A stretch of DNA of 64,000 bases from Reticulitermes speratus (lineage: Eukaryota; Arthropoda; Insecta; Blattodea; Rhinotermitidae), in NCBI GenBank assembly GCA_021186555.1, contig JAJKFL010000014.1:21397033-21461032 (forward strand). Reading direction: 5' to 3'. The translations under genes were made by a program, and so were the position numbers. The notes beneath the pieces are model-generated. The model had not been told where the DNA came from. It saw only the letters and a program-made list of their open reading frames with translations, and did no database searches. Below are positions 58,420-64,000 of the stretch, piece by piece. Each line of letters begins with the position of its first letter. Within the stretch, counting starts at the first letter, position 1.

Positions 58420-59450
58420 ATTCAGTTTTTACCAAGAAATGCACACACAAAAAACTACTTTTTTATAGTTTTATTAGTATTGATGTATACCCTTACTCGT
58501 GTTTCAATCCTTAGACCATCTTCAGGGGGCTAATAAGCTACTACACTTCAATTTGCATGTTAGAAGGGTCCAAAGGGCACCCTTATCTCAGTGATAAATG
58601 TTAAAAACATTTGAGTTTGTAAAATTAAAAAAAACTGTAAAAACTTATAAATTATCCTATAAGTTAAACTCGCAATTTAAAATATTTAAATTAGCGGTGT
58701 TGGTCACTTGAATAACCAACATGAATACGCTCCAATACAGGATAGTATGCAGCTGATAAAAACATGTAAGAAAGGTTGGCACATGAACATAACTGAAAAC
58801 CTATATATATACAACTATATCACAGACAACAGTTATTGATTAGTGAGCAATACGTAGCAGAAGAAAACCCCCTATTCCAATTCATCAACCTCACCCCACC
58901 TACCCCTGCTAGTACACAACCTCCAGAACCCGATACACCCCCGTAGCAAAGTCCACCAGACGACAGTCAGCACATACCACTCCATACGACAACACGCAAA
59001 GCAATACGGTACGTCATTCAAGCAAAATTTATAAATTAATATTAATCAGTTTACGTGAAAAGTAATTAATACAGACAGAATATTTTCTAACTACATATAA
59101 TTTTATATATATTACAGCTTACAATTAACTACAAAAACAATACCACGATTCCGTGCACAAGTTACTAACACCGCTAATTTAAATATTTTAAATTGTGACT
59201 TTAACTTGTAAGATAAATTATAAGTTTTTACAGTTTTTTAAAAAATTTTACATACTCAAATGTTTTTAAAATTTATCACTGAAACAAGGGTACCCTTTGG
59301 ACCCTTCTAACATGCAAGTTGAAGTGTAGTAGCTTATTAGCCCCCTGAAGATGGTCTAAGGATTGAAACACGTGTAGGGATATACATCAATACTAATAAA
59401 ACTATAAAAAAGTAGTTTTTTGTGTGTGCATTTGTTGGTAAAAACTGAAT
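58420..59450. mobile_element. Foldback element with ~283-bp inverted arms (1.03 kb)
   Basis: The left arm (58420-58701) and right arm (59167-59450) are inverted copies, starting and ending attcagtttttacc/ggtaaaaactgaat. They surround a C-rich, non-coding 465-bp core. Each arm holds the hairpin core CTGAAGATGGTCTAAGGATTGAAACACG (58498-58528 on -, 59344-59372 on +). The arms differ by several substitutions. No target duplication was found. Confidence 0.85.
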
Positions 59451-60151
59451 AACAGCCTGTTGTTCAACAGCTGATAAGGTTACAGGTCTCTTCTGTTGAC
59501 AGTTTGCTGCCCTATTAAAAACATGAATGGTCATACAGAGTAATGTCTGTTAATGATTCTTCCATATGCAAAGTGGATTTGCTTGTTAAATAGGTACATT
59601 ATCACACGGCATTGTGTGTGTGCTTAGGTTGTTATTGTGAGGGCATGTTAGCATTTTTGGTTGGAGGAGGAGGAGGGAAAATCATCTAGGTATGAAGGGT
59701 GTTACTTAGGCATATATACCCCTCACAAAAAAAAAACTTTTTTTTTTGGTATGAAGTCTATAAATGGCTTCAAAATTGAAGAGACTGAGCACTATACAAT
59801 GAACGAAATATCTGGAATCTTGGAATTTCGGTGTCTAAATGGGTCGGATTATTTCACTTTTGTGCGGAACAGAGTATTAGGATGCTCCTTTAAGGACTGC
59901 GTTTCAATGCATAACGGTAAGAACTTGGCTGCTGAGAAATTTGATTCTGTCACTGCTAGGGTGTCATTTATGTTATGCAATTGGTGATGCGATACTCGTA
60001 TAAATGTGGGCGCCTTGAAGTTTTCAAATGTTTTTTTTGCAATTTTGCATGTGGCATACTCTTTGATGTTAATTTGTTGTTGATGTAATCTTGTAATTGG
60101 ACAGGCAAAATTTATTTATTTAAATATTTAAATGTTTAATCGGACTGATTT

Positions 60152-60254
60152 GTACATTGATAGGATATTTGAGGACTCTGTATAACTACACGCCTTCTGT
60201 TTGAACATTGATAGGATATTTGAGGACCCTGTATAACTACACGCCTTCTGTTTG
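60152..60254. repeat. Tandem duplication, two copies of about 51 bp
   Basis: The unit 'acattgataggatatttgagga...tacacgccttctgttt' is repeated with one substitution. Confidence 0.92.
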
Positions 60255-60369
60255 TTTACATTTCCGCCTTCTCGATGTTTAGATTTGCATATTTGTCTTT
60301 CTGGATGGGCGATGTTTAAAGTAAATAATTCTGTCGCCCAGTTTAGTCTGTTCATGATTTTTACTCCTC

Positions 60370-60690
60370 ACCAAATGTTATAGGCTGATCAAATCATGGA
60401 GGCTAAGGTAGGCGGGGAATATGGCATGCATTGGGGAGAAGAGCAATACATGCACGTTGTTTGGAGGCGAAAGCTGGAGGAAAGAACCACTTTGAAGACC
60501 TAGGCATGGATGTAAGATCATATTAATATGGATTTTAAAGAAATGGGATGGGAGGGCGTGGACTGGATTCATCTGGCTCTGGATAGGGACAAGTGGCGGT
60601 CTGTTATGAATGAAATAGCGAGCCTTGGAGTTAAACAAAACGCAGTAAATTTCTTGAGTGGCGGAAGCACTGTTAGCTTCTCAATGAGCG
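60370..60690 (-). repeat. Interspersed repeat relic (family A)
   Basis: The - strand translation PIQSQMNPVHALPSHFFKIHINMIL ... LLFSPMHAIFPAYLSL corresponds segment by segment to the copy at 43486-43825. Confidence 0.65.
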
Positions 60691-60776
60691 CTCTACTGCA
60701 TGGAGTTCGATGAAAATCAGCTTCATGCTACGAGACTGAAGTGAGTAGGTTTCCTCCCCCTTCCCACATTTCCTTA

Positions 60777-60807
60777 ACTGTGGAGAAGGCCAGTCTCCGA
60801 AACGTCG
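60777..60807 (+). repeat. Hairpin-core motif (CTGTGGAGA...TCTCCGAAACGTC)
   Basis: A short perfect stem (GGAGA/TCTCC) followed by GAAACGTCGTATT. Resembles the core of the palindrome at 23411-23446. Confidence 0.55.
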
Positions 60808-61938
60808 TATTGGTGGCATGGTTTTTAATGAGACAATGGACAAAGTCGAACTGAAGTGCCGTAACAACAATAACATTGATTATCACTAGTCTTTAGAACG
60901 ATGCTGTATTTAGCCGGTAAGGATAGAAATTAAATTTCTTTACAGGAAAATACGTTCATCTGAGTCGCGTTGTGCAAAGAACACGCTGAAAGCAGAGAAG
61001 AGTGATTACTCGATTACGGAGTTATGTAAAAGCATAATTGTATTTGAAGTTTTTGTACAACAAAGTTTGCACTTTAACTGAATGATGCAAACAGAAGACA
61101 TTGATATGTAGGAATATGGTTCGATAAACAACATTAAAACCTGTAAGGAAAGAGACGTAGTTCAAATTTTATAAAACGTGACCATTCATACACTTTAAAG
61201 AAATATTTGTTTTTGGAAGAACTAGGTTGTTGGTAAAATTCAACCACCTAAAATGAAATTCTAAACAACTGTCAAAGAATACCATATGGGATAAAACTAA
61301 GACTTGTGGAAAGAAGTAAATTATTTACTCAATATACGGAATAATAATTGATTACAGAGAACAGTGGTTAACTCAGCTTCTACTGCGTAACGTATGACAA
61401 GGGATAGAGGGAAAGCATTCGGGAGATAGAAATGAAGTTACAAGAGGCCTGAATCTAATGCGTGGAAAGTAGAAGAGCTAACGTTGTGTGTGCGCGACAG
61501 GCGATGTTTAAATAAGGGTTTGGGAAGGAGTAGGATTTAAGATCATTTGTATTGGCAGGTTTGAGTTAATAGATATGTAATAACGAAAGCAGTACAATTA
61601 ATTGTTCACTTATATATCTTTATTGCTGTGAAGTATACACGTATATAATGGAAAGGGAATGCAACACAAACTATAATTACTAGACAATGTGAAAAATGCT
61701 GCGTAGTCTCAGGGCGATTTATAATGGTAATTTACACTTTTCGTTTCTCGAAATTGTTAACAATGAAAATCTGTAACATTTTAACCTGCATTTGAAGAAG
61801 TTTGCAGTACAGATATTGCGATCACCACACAGTAACAAATTATTACATAAGCTTTCGAATTGCAAGAGGACTCTATGATTTACTCTGTGGTTCAAATTTA
61901 TGTGCAAATTGATGGATTCGAGGTTTGTTGAGTAAGTA

Positions 61939-62204
61939 CATTTTTTTTTTCCTATGGCTCGACAGCCCTTAGGGGGCCTAGGCCTCGTCATTTTACAACG
62001 CTTCACGATCACACTGATAGACACACCACACTCGGTAGGACTCCTCTGGACGAGGGACCAGCTTATCGCAGAGACCTCTACCTGACAACACACAACACTC
62101 ACAAGAGACAGACATCCATGCCCCTGGTGGGATTCGAACCCACGATCCTAGTAAGCGAGCGGCCGCAGACCCACGCCTTAGACCGCACGGCCACTGGGAT
62201 CGGC
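61939..62204 (-). mobile_element. tRNA-derived SINE with target-site duplication
   Basis: On the - strand the head reads as a tRNA: A-box-like TGGCCGTGCGGT, a variable-arm-like middle and a perfect B box GGTTCGAATCC (about 62128-62138). The body ends in an A-rich tail (poly(T) on + at 61941-61952). The 9-bp duplication gagtaagta is present at 61930-61938 and 62205-62213. A different SINE family from the 18062 group, with a better-preserved tRNA head. Confidence 0.88.
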
Positions 62205-62213
62205 GAGTAAGTA

Positions 62214-63322
62214 AATTACTCTGAGAAATTTCAAATTTCTCATTATTAACGTTAGTACACGTTTTGATTTGTTGTGATATATATATTTTTCGAGTGCTGT
62301 ACATGTGGTTTCACTTTCTAGACCCCATATTTTGACGATTTAAAGAATTTATATGCGTTGCACTTAATTTATGATACCAAAATAACTAAGAGAAATGGTG
62401 GAATGAAAAGCGGTAGTATCAGTGACAACGAAGATAGCGTTCAGTTGTTAACCTATTTACAGACACCTGTCGGCATATGGTACAAATTTGATAAGTAGAA
62501 AATGTTCAAATCCAGCTTGTTATTTTTATTCTTATGTTGTTCAGTTTTTTATTCGGCAATAAGAGCTGAGAGTGTTTCGATACAGTAATGCGTCACAACT
62601 TCAATATCCAGCTAGCCTAAGGAATTAAGTGACTCCATTACCATTACTTTTTGTTCTTTTCAGCGTCGAATGGAAGGCATTTTCCGGTTGTTATGTTACA
62701 ATACGGACATAATATGTCACAAACCTATACACAATTCGATTAATATTTCCTTTAGGTTAGCATGCCAAATAATGAACAATGTTAACCTGTGCGACCATAG
62801 TGGGAATGAAATGAAACCATTCTGACATGCAGAGAGAATAGCCTAGCTGTATAGACACAGCAGAGCAGCTGCAACCCTTGAGACACATCCACTTGTGGAT
62901 TGCGGGAATATGATCTAATTTCGAGAACTTAGTGTGCCTGTTGTTTATTTTCACGCCTGTGTTTGCAACACTACTGAATACAATTCTTTCAAATTATTAA
63001 TGACTTCTAAACAATTGTATTAGAAATGCCTTAGTAAAGTACATTTGTTTTCGATTATATTTCATGGAAGTGCCGTGACCACAAGTTTAATATTTGTAAC
63101 AATATTCTACCACTTGTGTAATAGGCGCCCTCTTCATCCAGAGGCTAAGTCTGGATCCCCAGACGTGTTTCGGCACCATAATTAGAGTACGTACAAGCTT
63201 AATGCTGTAACAGCCTCAAGTTTTAGTTTTGTAGGCACATATTGCAGAATTCCGTTTGAGTGCTGAGTCATGGCCGATAAAAACGTATGTGAAAATGCTA
63301 CGTGAAGTTGTGTGAGGCGAAT
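62214..63322. other. Intergenic; no gene recognised
   Basis: Only a degenerate hairpin-core motif (63164-63185 on -, CTAATTATGGTGCCGAAACACG) stands out. Confidence 0.5.
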
Positions 63323-63604
63323 TTACTTGAATATCCGGATGAGTGGCGCGCTAAATGTGTAGATTGGGGACCGGATGGGCTCTACGTCTTCATATAGGAC
63401 TTGAGCTGCATAGCCTTGAGCAGGGGCACCGTAGGTCTGTAAGGCGCCGCTGGGCTGGTTGGGAGACGACGTGAAGGTGACCCGCTGGAGACGCCCGTCA
63501 GGAAACAGCAGGTGATAGACGCCGCTGCTTTGGCCATCTCGCTCCCTGAAGGCACGGCTTGGGTCAGCTCCGTTGCCATCAGCGAACTCGGCCGATTGGT
63601 CTTG
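63323..63604 (-). CDS. Cuticle protein (chitin-binding type), terminal exon
   Basis: Last coding exon of a probable structural cuticle protein; earlier exons lie beyond the right edge. After the acceptor ccacag it is open in phase 0 for 93 codons to TAA at 63323-63325. The core SSGVYHLLFPDGRLQRVTFT ... QGYAAQVLYEDVEPI matches the 'G-Y-LPDGR-Q-V-Y' and 'Y-A-V-Y-E' pattern of R&R-type chitin-binding domains. The exon is GC- and CpG-rich, unlike its surroundings. The last 17 residues (from PIRSPIYTF) are unlike typical cuticle proteins, so the exon may instead end earlier at a cryptic donor. Confidence 0.7.
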   Translation of the reverse strand, partial: QDQSAEFADGNGADPSRAFRERDGQSSGVYHLLFPDGRLQRVTFTSSPNQPSGALQTYGAPAQGYAAQVLYEDVEPIRSPIYTFSAPLIRIFK

Positions 63605-63804
63605 CTGTGGTCACGTAAAGGATACCATGATTACACATGATAAGGAAAATGAACATCGTATGTCGCAATGGTTTGGAGTCTAAAAATATATATTCACAAA
63701 TTATGGCCTATATATGATATATAATATATTACATGTGAACGGTTTCTTCGATTTCGACTGAATTTCTTCATTTAACAATAAGGTAAATATGAAATTAGTC
63801 ATGT

Positions 63805-64000
63805 GCTTAGGCACCACGCCTTGAAGTCGTGCGGGAAGATTGGAGGTACAGCTCCATACGTTCTGTCTTGACTCTGTTTGGAAATTGTCAGGTTCGCGCT
63901 CTGCCGTACATCTCTAGGGAGGAATGCGCTGGTACGCATTGGATAGGCGGTTGTGTGGACTTCAGAGATGATATGGACGCCAAAAGAAATACTCATGTTC
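63805..64000 (-). mobile_element. tRNA-derived SINE fragment, cut by the window edge
   Basis: 'ttggaggtacagctccatac' (about 63840-63858) and its surroundings match the tail block of the 18062-type SINE at 50140. Less decayed than the intronic copies in its CpG positions. Confidence 0.5.

Noticed and set aside
59661-59987. 108-codon + strand frame
   Set aside because: Starts in low-complexity sequence (Glu run, AAAAAA/TTTTTT). No motif recognised, and no splice or promoter context.
62040-62204. Possible genuine tRNA gene (perfect B box)
   Set aside because: The tRNA-like head is joined to a non-tRNA body and A-tail and flanked by a 9-bp duplication, so it is a SINE. No closed acceptor stem was found.

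Overview
The window looks like a large, AT-rich, repeat-dense insect genome, most probably a cockroach or termite. The evidence is insect-type spliced genes with very long introns, an arthropod-type ceramide phosphoethanolamine synthase, a cuticle-protein exon, I-type LINEs, mariner and pogo/Tigger DNA transposons, and tRNA-derived SINEs. The order and species are inferences from the repeat types. There are no prokaryotic genes, operons or CRISPR arrays.

The main gene is a DHX35-type DEAH-box RNA helicase on the + strand. Twelve coding exons can be traced from 9983 to 55381. They join in frame at GT-AG sites to a 691-residue protein, close to the usual ~700 for this family. A CpG-rich patch at about 3300-3620 is the best promoter and first-exon candidate. 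Intron 2 is about 29.7 kb and separates the ATP-binding P-loop exon from the rest of the helicase. It contains a second, intronless + strand gene at 18753-19811, which carries the CDP-alcohol phosphotransferase motif and matches ceramide phosphoethanolamine synthase (CPES). A combined 3' splice site/5' splice site, which has the form of a recursive-splicing ratchet point, lies 97 bp before the CPES start codon. At the right edge, 63323-63604 on the - strand is the last exon of a probable cuticle protein.

Layout. 1-1776: LINE 3' part. 3300-3620: CpG-rich promoter candidate. 9983-10900: DHX35 exons 1-2. 10901-40555: intron 2, holding a nearly full-length - strand LINE (12525-17409), CPES, a decayed mariner (about 21986-22640), a long palindrome (23326-23498), a 2.3-kb Tigger-like element with an unrecognised protein gene inside it (32619-34926), SINEs, and a 5'-truncated LINE with a 13-bp target duplication (39241-39836). 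40556-55381: DHX35 exons 3-12, with pogo-like elements, Tigger MITEs and a hAT MITE nested in a SINE between exons. 55382-63322: 3' flank with a 1-kb foldback element and a tRNA-derived SINE. 63323-64000: cuticle exon and a SINE fragment.

The observations most worth pursuing are the unrecognised 427-codon reading frame inside Tigger-type inverted repeats; the possible ratchet site in front of the nested CPES gene; and a recurrent hairpin core (CTGAnGATGG, stem-loop, GAAAC) at eight or more places, several in inverted pairs, which resembles a hammerhead-ribozyme core. The DHX35 copy also has DEVH instead of DEAH in motif II and TQSRR instead of TQPRR in motif Ia.
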